DNA of 64,000 nt. Source: an uncultured Bacteroidales bacterium (GTDB taxonomy: Bacteria; Bacteroidota; Bacteroidia; Bacteroidales; P3). Location: assembly GCA_949291555.1 (NCBI GenBank), contig CASEWE010000001.1:124001-188000 (forward strand), given 5' to 3'. Below are positions 51,298 through 60,672 of the stretch, in pieces (the stretch's first letter is position 1; every line of letters starts with the position of its first letter). Below the pieces are notes generated by a model. That model saw nothing but the letters and a program-made list of their open reading frames with translations. It was not told the origin of the DNA and did no database searches. The position numbers and the translations under genes were made by a program.

Positions 51298-54042
51298 CTA
51301 CTTCCCCGTCTCGGGCGGAAGCTCGAAGCCGTTTTCCCGGCAGATCTTTTCCAGCTTGTTGAGCCGCCAAGGCTGGCCGTAATGGAAAAGCTGGCCGTAG
51401 GGCAAGGCAAGGCGCTGGATCAGCAAGGGGGTTTCGGGCTGCAGGTTGAACAGCTTCCCGCAGCAAGCCTCCACCTTTTCCCAGTCCGGGGCAAGAAGCT
51501 TGAGCGGGATAAAGGCATCCACCTCGGAAATGCGCGTGCCGATATTGCGTATTTCTTCCGAAAGGATCCGCGCCTTGGCCTTGGTCACCTGCTGCTCGCC
51601 CACCTCGCAAAGCACGTTGAGGTACTTCTCGTACAAAACGTACTCGTTCAGCATGAAAGCCAGTTCCGGCAAGGAAAACACCCGCCAGAAGGCGCAGGGA
51701 TGGGGCATCGAAAGGAATCTTCCCAACATGAACGAGCCGGCATTGAGGCCCGAACGCCTTTCGGCCCGGCAATAGCGGTTGGCCAGCAAAAAGAACTTCT
51801 CCTTGTTGGGCAGGCTTAGCAGCTCGTACACCCGGTATTGATCCAGGTGCGACCCCATGCTGCTCTCCATGAGCTGCTGCACGTAAGTGTCGGAATTAAC
51901 GCCGAACCAGTTGTTCACAATGTCGCGGGCCGTTTCGGGATGGTCGGTCAGGTCGTTGCGGATAAGGCGGGTGAGCGTGCCGAGGTCGACAATGTCGGGA
52001 ACCTTTATCGAACGGATTACTTCCTGGTACTTCGCATACGCCCGTTTCAGGTTGACAAAAACCTGCTCCTCCTTCTTTTCCATTTCCAAAGGAACCCCCT
52101 CTAAGTACTGGGAGAACCGCGAAGGGCGGAACAAAGCCTTTCCCTTGTAAATCGAAGCGGCCTTGCTCGAAAGCGTGATCCAGTCGTATTCCTCCACCTT
52201 TTTCCCCTGCCCGTTCACCAAGGAGTTGCCTTCCATGCGGATGCCGTTCTCTTCCAGGTTCAGGAAAGCGGGAATCCCGTATCCCCGGCAGGCGGTAACC
52301 ACGTGGATGGCGGCCGGGGTCATGCTCAGGATGGCATCCATCTCGCCCAGCACAATCGTGTCTTCGGGCAGGAACTTCTCCTTGCAAAGGCATACCGGCT
52401 GCTCGGTCTCCCGCTTCAGTTCCAAGGCTTTCGCCGTGCTGAAGCAGATACGGGCCGAAATAGCCGAACGCGGCAGCACGTTGATTCCTTTCCCGATGAA
52501 TTCCAAGTCGCGGAAAGAACTCTCGTCGATGCTTTCGGAAAAAATCTGCCGCCGGTGATAAGGGCGGACCAGCTCGCTGACCCGTTTCTTGCCGATGACC
52601 CCTTTCTCGTACAAGTCCATGGAGGAGAGCAGGGCGGCACGGCCGGTAAGCTCCGATTCGTTGATTTGCAAGACCGCGAACAAATCGGCTTTCCCGGGAA
52701 TGCTTTCCGCTCCGAACTCGACGGTCACAGGCGAGCCCAGCCGCTTCTCCAGCTTCCCCAGCAGCGGGTCGAAATGGTAGATGGCCGGAAAACTTTCCTT
52801 GATTTCAGCCCGGTCGAAATATTCCCGGTCTTTGGAAGAAAGGTTGCCCGTCATGATTTCCTCCCCGAAAATATCGGGATAGCTTTCTATCTGCACGCCG
52901 AGGCCCGTACGGGAATGGCGGCTGTAAAGCACGCCGGGGTAGGCGAAATTGCTGCCGATGGTCCAGACCATCTTCTGCAGCAGCAAAGACGGGTAAGCCA
53001 CCCGCCCCTGCATGAACGTGGCAAGAAGCGACTGGTTCTGCGCGTAAAAAGCGCGGATATGACGCAAATACAAATAAATCTGCTCGAAAGCATCGTCCAA
53101 GGCCGCCTCGCCCTGCGGATAGGCGCGTATGATTTCCTCCATCTCGGCAATAAGCCCGGGATGCCGGTCTATCTGCTTTTCTTCCACCCGGTTCCCGTAC
53201 GGCGAACCTTTCCCGGAAAACATGCGGTAAAGGTTGAGCAGGTTGTTCCAGTAGATCCGGCTGGCCATCTGGAGCGGGTAACGGCTGCAAAGGCTCTTGT
53301 AGACCGAACGGGTGGTGCCGGCATTGAGCAAGGTGGGCATCAGGCCGGGAATATACTGGGGCATGGTGCTGCGCAAAGCCACGATGAGCGGGTCGGGACC
53401 GCTGCCCAAGGTGCAGCCGGTCATGATTTCCAAGTTCCGCAAAGCCTGGCGGAGATGATACCGCTCCCTCTCTTCGCTCTGCCGGGTCTGGGCTTCTGCC
53501 GGGAAGCCTTCCTCGCGGGGGGCGTCCTCGAACGTTTCCCGCAAGGAAGCCTCGAAAAACTTCGCGGTAAGGATGCTGAAGTCGGGAACCGCGTACCCGG
53601 CCCGCGTCAGGTCCGCGAGCATGGCCCCTTTGTGGCTTATAGCGTCTACCGTATAGACATTGGGCGAAAGCGGCGTGGTCACGTAAGGGTTGTCTTCCAG
53701 CGGATGGGTTTCCACATACTGGCAGCAACGTTCGTAAAACGCTTTCCGCAAGGCCGCAAGCTGTTCCTTGGCCTCGGGCTTCCCTTGCGCCTCTTCGACG
53801 AGCAGTTCCACGTAGGAAGCATTTTCTTCCTGCCCGTGGCGCAGCAGCCAGTAGACATCGTACCAGCGCGGCGCTATCTCCCTTTTCTCCTCGCTGCCGG
53901 GCATCTGGTAGACCACCGTGCCGGGCTTGTTGCCTTCCGGTTCGCGGTCTTTCTCGAACTCCCGCCATCCTTTCTCCACAAAAAGATTGAGGATGTAGTA
54001 ATTGGGGTAGCTTCCCCGGATTTTGAATCGTATCGGTTGCAT
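51298..54042 (-). CDS. Divergent PPDK/PEP-synthase-like protein without an evident PEP/pyruvate barrel, 914 aa
   Basis: The ATG at 54042 is preferred; a longer frame would need a TTG at 54066. The N-terminal 130 residues are unusual for the family. Then comes the PPDK-type ATP-binding part: AISHKGAMLADLTRAGYAVP then DFSILTAKFF (135-165), and NFAYPGVLYSRHSRTGLGVQ near 375-395, followed by FGEEIMTGN. The swivelling phosphohistidine domain is recognisable by AAIHVVTACRGYGIP, where H580 aligns with the catalytic histidine of the SHAAVVARG motif. The last about 310 residues do not show the usual PEP/pyruvate TIM-barrel motifs and may be a new partner domain. So the ATP and His-phosphorylation steps look possible but the acceptor is unknown. 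Cytoplasmic. Confidence 0.72.
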   Translation of the reverse strand: MQPIRFKIRGSYPNYYILNLFVEKGWREFEKDREPEGNKPGTVVYQMPGSEEKREIAPRWYDVYWLLRHGQEENASYVELLVEEAQGKPEAKEQLAALRKAFYERCCQYVETHPLEDNPYVTTPLSPNVYTVDAISHKGAMLADLTRAGYAVPDFSILTAKFFEASLRETFEDAPREEGFPAEAQTRQSEERERYHLRQALRNLEIMTGCTLGSGPDPLIVALRSTMPQYIPGLMPTLLNAGTTRSVYKSLCSRYPLQMASRIYWNNLLNLYRMFSGKGSPYGNRVEEKQIDRHPGLIAEMEEIIRAYPQGEAALDDAFEQIYLYLRHIRAFYAQNQSLLATFMQGRVAYPSLLLQKMVWTIGSNFAYPGVLYSRHSRTGLGVQIESYPDIFGEEIMTGNLSSKDREYFDRAEIKESFPAIYHFDPLLGKLEKRLGSPVTVEFGAESIPGKADLFAVLQINESELTGRAALLSSMDLYEKGVIGKKRVSELVRPYHRRQIFSESIDESSFRDLEFIGKGINVLPRSAISARICFSTAKALELKRETEQPVCLCKEKFLPEDTIVLGEMDAILSMTPAAIHVVTACRGYGIPAFLNLEENGIRMEGNSLVNGQGKKVEEYDWITLSSKAASIYKGKALFRPSRFSQYLEGVPLEMEKKEEQVFVNLKRAYAKYQEVIRSIKVPDIVDLGTLTRLIRNDLTDHPETARDIVNNWFGVNSDTYVQQLMESSMGSHLDQYRVYELLSLPNKEKFFLLANRYCRAERRSGLNAGSFMLGRFLSMPHPCAFWRVFSLPELAFMLNEYVLYEKYLNVLCEVGEQQVTKAKARILSEEIRNIGTRISEVDAFIPLKLLAPDWEKVEACCGKLFNLQPETPLLIQRLALPYGQLFHYGQPWRLNKLEKICRENGFELPPETGK

Positions 54043-54236
54043 GAGCGTGGAAGTTGTCTTTTGCAAAATCTCTTGTTTTCGAACCGGTTTTCCGGCCGGA
54101 AGCGGCCTTGCGGAAGCGGGTCTTGAAAGAGACCGATCCGGCAGAGGGCGGGCACGCTACCCGGAAGCATACGCTGCACCTTGCCGAAACCCGGACCGGT
54201 GCCGGCAGCAATCCCTGTCCGGAGCCTCGCAAGCGC

Positions 54237-54821
54237 CTACGGCAACGGACAGCCGGGAACGGGGAGAACGGTCGGGACCCTGCCCTCCAGAATCGGCCGG
54301 AAAGCCTGCCAGAGCACAATACCGGCCGAAACCGAAAGATTGAACGAATGCTTGGTGCCGAACTGCGGAATCTCCAAAGCCCCGTGGCAAGCATCCACCA
54401 CTTCCTGCCGCACGCCCGCCACCTCGTTGCCGAAGACAAAAGCGGTCATTTTCCCTTCTTCCGGCTCGAAATCCTGCAAAGGGATGCTCCCATGCACTTG
54501 TTCGACCGCGTAAACCCGGCAGCCTTTCGCCTTCAGTTCCTCTACCGCCGCCAAGCTGTCTTCCCGGTATTGCCAGTCCACGCTAAGGGTGGCCCCCAAG
54601 GCAGCCTTTTCGATTTCCCGATGCGGCGGGACGGCCGTTATGCCGCACAAGTAGAGGCATTCTATCCGGAAAGCGTCGGATGTGCGGAAACAAGAGCCAA
54701 TGTTGTGCATGCTGCGCACATTGTCCAAAACGAGGCAAAAGGGCGCTTTCGGCGATTGCTTGAACGCCTGCGGGCTCATCCGGCCCAGCTCGGGCATTGT
54801 CTTGAGGCGGTGTTGCGGCAT
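54237..54821 (-). CDS. TrmH/SpoU-type RNA 2'-O-methyltransferase, 194 aa
   Basis: The ATG at 54821 (PQHRLKTMPELGRMS) matches the short N-terminus of the family better than an extension to 54899. The SPOUT knot motifs are visible: LVLDNVRSMHNIGSCFRTSD (motif 1 with the N-x-G-x-x-x-R pattern), VFGNEVAGV (motif 2), then IPQFGTKHSFNLSVSAGIVL (motif 3). It methylates a ribose in tRNA or rRNA; the exact position cannot be told. Leftward, 194 bp upstream of the PPDK-like gene and divergent from ppk1. Confidence 0.9.
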   Translation of the reverse strand: MPQHRLKTMPELGRMSPQAFKQSPKAPFCLVLDNVRSMHNIGSCFRTSDAFRIECLYLCGITAVPPHREIEKAALGATLSVDWQYREDSLAAVEELKAKGCRVYAVEQVHGSIPLQDFEPEEGKMTAFVFGNEVAGVRQEVVDACHGALEIPQFGTKHSFNLSVSAGIVLWQAFRPILEGRVPTVLPVPGCPLP

Positions 54822-55103
54822 CTGTTTTCGTTTTTTCCCATTTCCCGGCCGCTTTCCGGCGGAAAGCAACGGTTCCCCTCCCGGCGGAAAGCGGCCCATC
54901 GGAGCATGGCAGCAAATGTAAGCCCTTTCGCCCGATTATGCCAGCCCGGAAGCCGGAAGCCGGGCCTTTCCGGAAACAGAACGAAACATTTACGAAACAT
55001 TTGTTTTGTTATTTTGTAAATTTACAAACCGGGCATCGCGGCAAACCGGCGCAACAAGGCACGCAAGCCCCGCCCGCTGCCAAAACCCGACACGCACACC
55101 GCC

Positions 55104-57587
55104 ATGGCACAAAAAAAGAAATCTTTGCCCTTGCTCGAACGCGACCTGAGCTGGATGTATTTCAACCGGAGAATCCTCCAGGAAGCCCAAAGGGAGCAAG
55201 TCCCTCTCCTGGAAAGGATTTCCTTCCTGGGCATCTATTCCAACAATCTGGACGAATTTTTCCGCGTCCGCGTGGCCACCCAGAACCGCATTGCCGAATA
55301 CGCCGGCAGCGCGGCCGGGAAAGAAAAGGCTTCGGCCAAGAAGCTCATCCGGAAAATCAACAAGCTCAACAGCCTCTATTCGCATACCTATACCGAAACC
55401 GTGGAGCAGGTCACCGAACTGCTGCGCCGGGAGAACATCTGCCTCATAAACGAGAACGAAGCCTGCCCCCAGCAGGAAGACTTCATCTTGGACTTCTACC
55501 GCCAAAGGCTCAACGGCTTCATCGTGCCGGTATGGTTCAATGCCGTGAAGGGGTTCGACATCGAAAACGACGAGAGCATCTACTTGGCCGTGAAAATGAG
55601 CGGGGCGGCTTCCCGTCCGGGCGAAGATTACGCCTTCCTGGAACTCCCGGTAAAGATAGCCGGCCGTTTCGTGCGCTTGCCCGACCGCGAAGGGAAAAGC
55701 TACCTGATGTACCTCGACGACATTGTGCGCCTCTGCCTGCCGCAAGTCTTTTCCGGATTAGGCTTCACCCGGTTCGAAGCCTATTCCTTCAAGTTCACCC
55801 GCGACGCGGAAATGGAAATCGACAACGACCCCCGCAACGGCATGCTGCAAAAGATAGCCAAAGGCGTGAAAAGCCGCAAGCGCGGCGAGCCTCTCCGGGT
55901 GGTCTACGACCAGAACATGCCCAAAGACCTTCTGAAACGGATTTTGAAACGGCTCGACCTGGACTACCTCGACACCTTGCTTCCCGGGGGACGGTACCAG
56001 AACCACAAAGACCTGATGTCCTTCCCCGGCTGCGGGCGCAAAGACTTGGAATACGAACCTTGGCAACCCATCCTGCGGCCCGAGCTCGACGGCCCGGACT
56101 GCATCTTGGAAAAAATCCGCCAGGAAGACCGCTTCCTGCACGTGCCGTACCACGACTTCAGTTCCTTCATCCGCGTCTTGCAAGAAGCGGCGGTGAACCG
56201 GCAAGTGCGCAGCATCAAGATTTCGCTCTACCGCCTGGCCCGGGAATCGAAAGTGGTGAAAGCCCTTATCGGGGCGGCCCGCAACGGCAAGAAAGTTACC
56301 GTTGTCATCGAATTGCTGGCCCGTTTCGACGAAGTGTCGAACATAGAATGGTCCAAGAAGATGCAGGAAGCCGGCATCAAGGTGATTTTCGGCGTGGAAG
56401 GGCTGAAGGTGCACTCCAAGATCCTGCACATCGGCATGAAAAACGGCAAAGACATTGCCTGCATCAGCACCGGGAACTTCCACGAGGGCAACGCCCGCAC
56501 CTATACCGACTGCATCCTCATGACTTCGGCCGAAAGAATCGTCTCCGACGTGGCTTCGGTGTTCGACTTCATCGAAAAGCCTTACCGCCAGCCCCGGTTC
56601 AAGGAGCTTCTGGTTTCGCCCAACCGCATGCGCAACCGTTTCGAAACGCTCATACAAAACGAAATCCTGAACAAAAAAGCCGGGAAGCCCGCCTACATCA
56701 AGGTGAAAATCAACCATATCACCGATGAAAAGATGATAGCATGCCTTTACGAGGCCGCCCGCGCCGGGGTCCCCGTACAGTTGTTGGTCAGGGGAAACTG
56801 CTCGCTGCTTCCCAAGCAAGCCGGCGTGGAAGAAAACCTGCGCATCGTGGGAATCATAGACCGTTATCTGGAACACGCCCGCATTTTCATCTTCGCCAAC
56901 GGCGGCCAGGAAAAAATCTTCATGGGCTCGGCCGACTGGATGCCCCGCAACCTCGACAACCGGGTTGAGGTGATTACGCCCGTCTACAGCCCCGACATCA
57001 TGCGGGAGTTACGTTTGGTGGTGGATTACGGCCTCAACGACCGCTCCCAAGGCCGGATCGTGGACGGTTCGGGCCAGAACCTCCTTCTGGAATCCCGTTC
57101 CTTGGAACCCGTTCCCGATGCCCCGCTTCCCGGATTTGAAGACGAAGCCCGGCATGCCGCGGCCCGCGCCCGGAAAGATACGCCTCTTTCCAGCAACAAG
57201 CCTTCCGGCACAAGTGGAAAGAAACCGGCGCTTTTCCGCTCGCAGGAGGCCTTGTACCGGCATTACCTTTCCCAAAGCCGCCCGAAGCAGGCAGCGGTCG
57301 AGCCAAATGCAGAGCCAAACGCAGGAACAGCGGCGGAAACAAAAGACTTGCGGGAAGCCTGCCCGGAACCTCATCCCGGCAAGACCGCCATCGAGACCGC
57401 CGCCGGAACCGCCAAGCCGGACGCTTCCCCTTGCAAAACCCGCAGCAAGGCCAAATGCACGGCCAGACGCCAGGCTGTCAGCAAGACAGGCCGGGAAACA
57501 AACCAGACGCCCGGGAAACAAGCCGGACGCGTCCCGCAAAGTTCCCGGAAACAGAACGGGAAACCCGGAAAAACGAAAGAACCATGA
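55104..57587 (+). CDS. ppk1: Polyphosphate kinase PPK1 with a long basic tail
   Basis: The start is the ATG at 55104. 827 aa, longer than the family's about 690. The start LLERDLSWMYFNRRILQEA is the N-domain hallmark. Catalytic histidines: H437 in GLKVHSKILHIG (E. coli H435) and H591 in YLEHARIFIF (E. coli H592), with STGNFHEGNARTYTD and FMGSADWMPRNLDNRVEV. It makes inorganic polyphosphate from ATP at the inner membrane. Residues from about 690 on form an Ala/Pro/Lys/Arg-rich tail (AEPNAGTAAETKDL, then CTARRQAVSKTGRE) with no fold recognised. The end overlaps ppx by four bases (ATGA). Confidence 0.93.
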   Translation: MAQKKKSLPLLERDLSWMYFNRRILQEAQREQVPLLERISFLGIYSNNLDEFFRVRVATQNRIAEYAGSAAGKEKASAKKLIRKINKLNSLYSHTYTETVEQVTELLRRENICLINENEACPQQEDFILDFYRQRLNGFIVPVWFNAVKGFDIENDESIYLAVKMSGAASRPGEDYAFLELPVKIAGRFVRLPDREGKSYLMYLDDIVRLCLPQVFSGLGFTRFEAYSFKFTRDAEMEIDNDPRNGMLQKIAKGVKSRKRGEPLRVVYDQNMPKDLLKRILKRLDLDYLDTLLPGGRYQNHKDLMSFPGCGRKDLEYEPWQPILRPELDGPDCILEKIRQEDRFLHVPYHDFSSFIRVLQEAAVNRQVRSIKISLYRLARESKVVKALIGAARNGKKVTVVIELLARFDEVSNIEWSKKMQEAGIKVIFGVEGLKVHSKILHIGMKNGKDIACISTGNFHEGNARTYTDCILMTSAERIVSDVASVFDFIEKPYRQPRFKELLVSPNRMRNRFETLIQNEILNKKAGKPAYIKVKINHITDEKMIACLYEAARAGVPVQLLVRGNCSLLPKQAGVEENLRIVGIIDRYLEHARIFIFANGGQEKIFMGSADWMPRNLDNRVEVITPVYSPDIMRELRLVVDYGLNDRSQGRIVDGSGQNLLLESRSLEPVPDAPLPGFEDEARHAAARARKDTPLSSNKPSGTSGKKPALFRSQEALYRHYLSQSRPKQAAVEPNAEPNAGTAAETKDLREACPEPHPGKTAIETAAGTAKPDASPCKTRSKAKCTARRQAVSKTGRETNQTPGKQAGRVPQSSRKQNGKPGKTKEP

Positions 57588-58525
57588 AGAAGGAACCCGA
57601 CCCCTCCCGCGGAATCACCCTCGCGGCTATCGACATCGGCACCAACGCGGTAAGACTGCTCATCAAGCACAAGGACAACAAGCCGGGAAGCAAGTTCACG
57701 AAACTGATGATGCTCCGTTACCCGCTCCGCTTGGGTTTCGATGTGTTCTCTACCGGAAAAATCTCGGAAAACAAGGAAAAGAAGCTCATCCGCCTGATGA
57801 AGGCCTGCAAGCTGCTGATAAGAATCCACGAGGTGGATGCTTGCCGGGCCTGCGCCACCAGCGCCATGCGCGATGCCGCCAACGGCAAGCGCATCATGGA
57901 AAAAATCGAAGAAAAGGCCGGCATCCGCATCGAAATCATCGGAGGCGAGGAAGAAGCCCGCATCATCTACAACAACCACCTTGAAAGCACGCAAGACAAG
58001 CGGGGAAACTACCTTTACGTGGACGTGGGCGGGGGAAGCACGGAAACGAACCTGATCGCGGAGGGCAAGCTCCTCTTTTCCAAATCCTACAATATCGGTA
58101 CGGTGCGCATGCTCAACAAGGCTGTGGAAGAAGGCTCGTGGAGCGAGCTCGACAAAGACCTTTCCTGCCTGGCCGAAGCCCATCCCGGCATCGAAATCAT
58201 CGGGTCGGGCGGCAACATCAACAAACTGTACCGGTTAGCCCGCAGGAAAGAAGCCCGCAAAACCCGCATGCCCGTGGAGGAACTCGAACGCCTCTACCGG
58301 GAACTTGCGCCGCTGGGCTTGCAGGAACGCATGGAAAAATTCGAACTCAAGCCCGACCGGGCCGATGTCATCGTGCCAGCGGCCGAAATCTTCCTGCACA
58401 TTGCCGCCTTGGTCCATGCCCGCTTCATCTACGTGCCGGTCATCGGCTTGGCCGACGGCATCATCGACGACCTCTATCTCCGTTACATGGCCGGGACGCG
58501 AACGCGCCGCGCCCCTTTGCCCTGA
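57584..58525 (+). CDS. ppx: Exopolyphosphatase / guanosine pentaphosphatase (Ppx/GppA family)
   Basis: The ATG at 57584 overlaps the ppk1 stop, and the family start TLAAIDIGTNAVRLLI follows. 313 aa, the length of the short Ppx of Bacteroidetes. ASKHA fold: phosphate-1 loop DIGTNAVRLL, IEIIGGEEEARIIYN, phosphate-2 VDVGGGSTETNLI, and GSGGNINKLYRL near the end. It would hydrolyse the polyphosphate made by PPK1, or pppGpp. A ppk1-ppx operon is a common arrangement and allows balanced synthesis and breakdown. Confidence 0.92.
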   Translation: MKKEPDPSRGITLAAIDIGTNAVRLLIKHKDNKPGSKFTKLMMLRYPLRLGFDVFSTGKISENKEKKLIRLMKACKLLIRIHEVDACRACATSAMRDAANGKRIMEKIEEKAGIRIEIIGGEEEARIIYNNHLESTQDKRGNYLYVDVGGGSTETNLIAEGKLLFSKSYNIGTVRMLNKAVEEGSWSELDKDLSCLAEAHPGIEIIGSGGNINKLYRLARRKEARKTRMPVEELERLYRELAPLGLQERMEKFELKPDRADVIVPAAEIFLHIAALVHARFIYVPVIGLADGIIDDLYLRYMAGTRTRRAPLP

Positions 58526-58654
58526 CCGCTCCGAGGCCTCGGACCGGTCCGAAGTTCGACCCGATCCGGAGTCCGGCCCGGTCTGGTCCCGCGGCTCGAT
58601 CGGTTCCGAAACCCCTTTTGCCGTTTCCCGTATTCCCTTGCCCCTGAAAAAACA

Positions 58655-58688
58655 GTTCCCGGATGCCTTTTGAAAGGCATCCGGGAAC
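58655..58688 (-). terminator. Terminator of the third Omp28-type gene
   Basis: GTTCCCGGATGCCTTT and its perfect complement (16 bp) surround a two-base loop; on the minus strand TGTTTTTTCAGG follows. It lies between the convergent ppx and Omp28 genes and may also serve ppx. Confidence 0.82.
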
Positions 58689-58764
58689 CCGCCGCCCGGA
58701 CGCTTCCGCATCCGGGTTTCCGTTTCTTTGAAGCTTGCGCTCGTTTCCCGCTCCCGGGAAATGC

Positions 58765-60510
58765 TTACCGCAGCACCAATTTCCCCAAGCAAAGCACCCC
58801 TCCGGCTTCCAGGCGCAAAAGGTACATGCCCGGCGCCAAGCCGCCCGTGGAAAGGCTCGCGTTTTCCGCCCCGGCCGGTATCCGGAGCGCAGCCGCCTGC
58901 TGTCCTTGCAAGGAGAACACTTCCAACCGTCCCTCGCAAGGCATGGCCATGCCGAAGGAAAGGTTCACCGCCTGCCCGCAAGAAGCCGGGTTGGGGTAAA
59001 CCTGCAAGCCGGCTTCCTGAACGGCAACGGAAGGCAAGGCATCGGCCGAAGGATCTTTCATGAAAGACACCTGGTCCCCGAAAGAGCCCACGTACGACAT
59101 GCCCGAAACTTCCTTCCCGTTGGCATCGGTAATCGAATAACCGCCCGAAAAACCGTCGAGGAAAGCGTCTTCGATTTCAAAACTGTAGACCTGGCCGTCT
59201 TCCAGGACAAACACATGTTCCTCCTCCTGCACGTAGCCGTCTTCGTACGGCTGGCTCGCAAGAAGCACTTCCCCGTTGCGGAGCCGCAACGTCCACGAGA
59301 GATCGGAAGCCATGTTGGTGGTGGTGACTTTGATGAACACGGTGTCGGTGGCCACTTTGTGCGGCCAGAAAGTGTGGTGCGAAACCAAGTTGCTGGCATA
59401 ATCCTCCCCGTTGATCCGGGAGGTTTCAATGCGGTACTTCATCACCTGGGTGAAAGGATATTCGCCCAGTTCGAACCAGATTTCCTCTTCATGCCCGTAA
59501 GGGATAGCCAGGTCGGTACGCTCGGGCTCGTAGGTCTCGCTCCCCCAGTCTACCGAAAGCTTCACCGAACGCAAGGTATCGGTACCGAGGTTCATGATCC
59601 GCACCGGTATGGAAGTGCGCGCGTAGTATTTGCTGATGCCCGTCACGCGCAGCTGGGCCGAAGGCGCCACGTAGCGGCCGGGGTACAAGACCAGGCAGGA
59701 CGTGGAATTGGTCACTTCCCCTTCAGGGTTCGACATGAATGCCACGATTTCCAGGTTGGCAAGGTCGGGCGCGGTATTGTTGTACATGGCCGGAAGGGTG
59801 TACGTGTAGGTCCTTTCCATGACCGTTCCCGCTTGCAGCGTCTCGATGGTATCGCCCCAGACCGGGGTGATCACATCGCGCAAGGCATGCTGGTGCAGGT
59901 ATTGGTTCCCTTCGCCGCCGCCGGCCTGGGTGCCCCGGATGAAATTCTCGGCCAGAGCTACCGTTAGGGTATTGAAATCATCGCCGGGCTGTTCCGGGTA
60001 ATAGTATTCCACCCGTACCGAAAGCTGGCGGGTCTCCTCGTCGAGCGTGGCCTCGGCGTAAAGGTTCACTTGGGCGGTATCGTTCATGATGGAACGAATG
60101 ACCTGCGGCCAGTACGAACGGGAAACGGAATAAGAGCCCTCCATGCAAACCCCTTCGAAAAAGAAGCGGTTGATGGAGCCGTTGGGAAGCCCGCCGCTGT
60201 TCAAGGCCGCATACCATTCCTCCCCGCAGGAAGTCCGGAAATCGACCTCGTCGCCGGAAGGGGCCGCCAGGGCGCCCACATGCATGGCCAAGGTCTGCAT
60301 GCGGCTGCCTAATACCGCGTGCAGGTTCTTGGCAATGGCATGGGCCGAAGGGCAATAGCTGCAATGGATGCCCGTGTACTCTTCCAGAAGGAAATTACGC
60401 AAAGCCGGTTCTTGCGCCACGCCTGCCCCGTCCTGCGCCGAAGCCGGGGAAAGCAGCAAAAAGCCCCCCGCTATCAAGGGCAAAGCTAACAGTTTCTTTA
60501 TCGGATTCAT
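58765..60510 (-). CDS. Omp28-type thioredoxin-fold protein with T9SS domain, 581 aa
   Basis: The start is the ATG at 60510. Signal peptide IKKLLALPLIAGGFLLLSPASA. The Omp28 domain begins at about 38 with FLLEEYTGIHCSYCPSAHAI, cysteines C50 and C53, and the proline loop GLPNGSINR. The middle resembles Ig-like beta-sandwich folds (VNLYAEATLDEETRQLSVRV, ISKYYARTSIPVRIMNLGTD). The C-terminal 75 residues form a type A T9SS sorting domain (LQVYPNPASCGQAVNLSFG then YLLRLEAGGVLCLGKLVLR). It is the third member of this family in the window, far from the other two (15086-18746). It may be a surface receptor or thiol-disulfide protein; the retained CXXC favours the latter. Confidence 0.86.
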   Translation of the reverse strand: MNPIKKLLALPLIAGGFLLLSPASAQDGAGVAQEPALRNFLLEEYTGIHCSYCPSAHAIAKNLHAVLGSRMQTLAMHVGALAAPSGDEVDFRTSCGEEWYAALNSGGLPNGSINRFFFEGVCMEGSYSVSRSYWPQVIRSIMNDTAQVNLYAEATLDEETRQLSVRVEYYYPEQPGDDFNTLTVALAENFIRGTQAGGGEGNQYLHQHALRDVITPVWGDTIETLQAGTVMERTYTYTLPAMYNNTAPDLANLEIVAFMSNPEGEVTNSTSCLVLYPGRYVAPSAQLRVTGISKYYARTSIPVRIMNLGTDTLRSVKLSVDWGSETYEPERTDLAIPYGHEEEIWFELGEYPFTQVMKYRIETSRINGEDYASNLVSHHTFWPHKVATDTVFIKVTTTNMASDLSWTLRLRNGEVLLASQPYEDGYVQEEEHVFVLEDGQVYSFEIEDAFLDGFSGGYSITDANGKEVSGMSYVGSFGDQVSFMKDPSADALPSVAVQEAGLQVYPNPASCGQAVNLSFGMAMPCEGRLEVFSLQGQQAAALRIPAGAENASLSTGGLAPGMYLLRLEAGGVLCLGKLVLR

Positions 60511-60587
60511 TTTTTACTTGTTTTATGGTTTCTTGCGATTTCCTGCCCGGAAAATCCCTGTCCGGAAATTCCGTGCAATTTACACAA

Positions 60588-60620
60588 AACCGCAGACCCC
60601 GGGAAACGGAGCCTGCGGTT
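60588..60620. terminator. Terminator after the last Fn3 cargo gene
   Basis: AACCGCAG and CTGCGGTT pair around a 17-base loop; CTTTTCTTCC follows on the plus strand and TTTGTG on the minus strand. It is 53 bases past the stop at 60673. Confidence 0.65.
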
Positions 60621-60672
60621 CTTTTCTTCCTTTCTCCTGACCGGGACCATGCCCGGCCAAGGGAAAGAAAAC

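Noticed and set aside
52303..54126. Rightward open frame of about 600 codons opposite the PPDK-like gene
   Set aside because: The leftward frame has recognisable PPDK motifs; the rightward one is its shadow.
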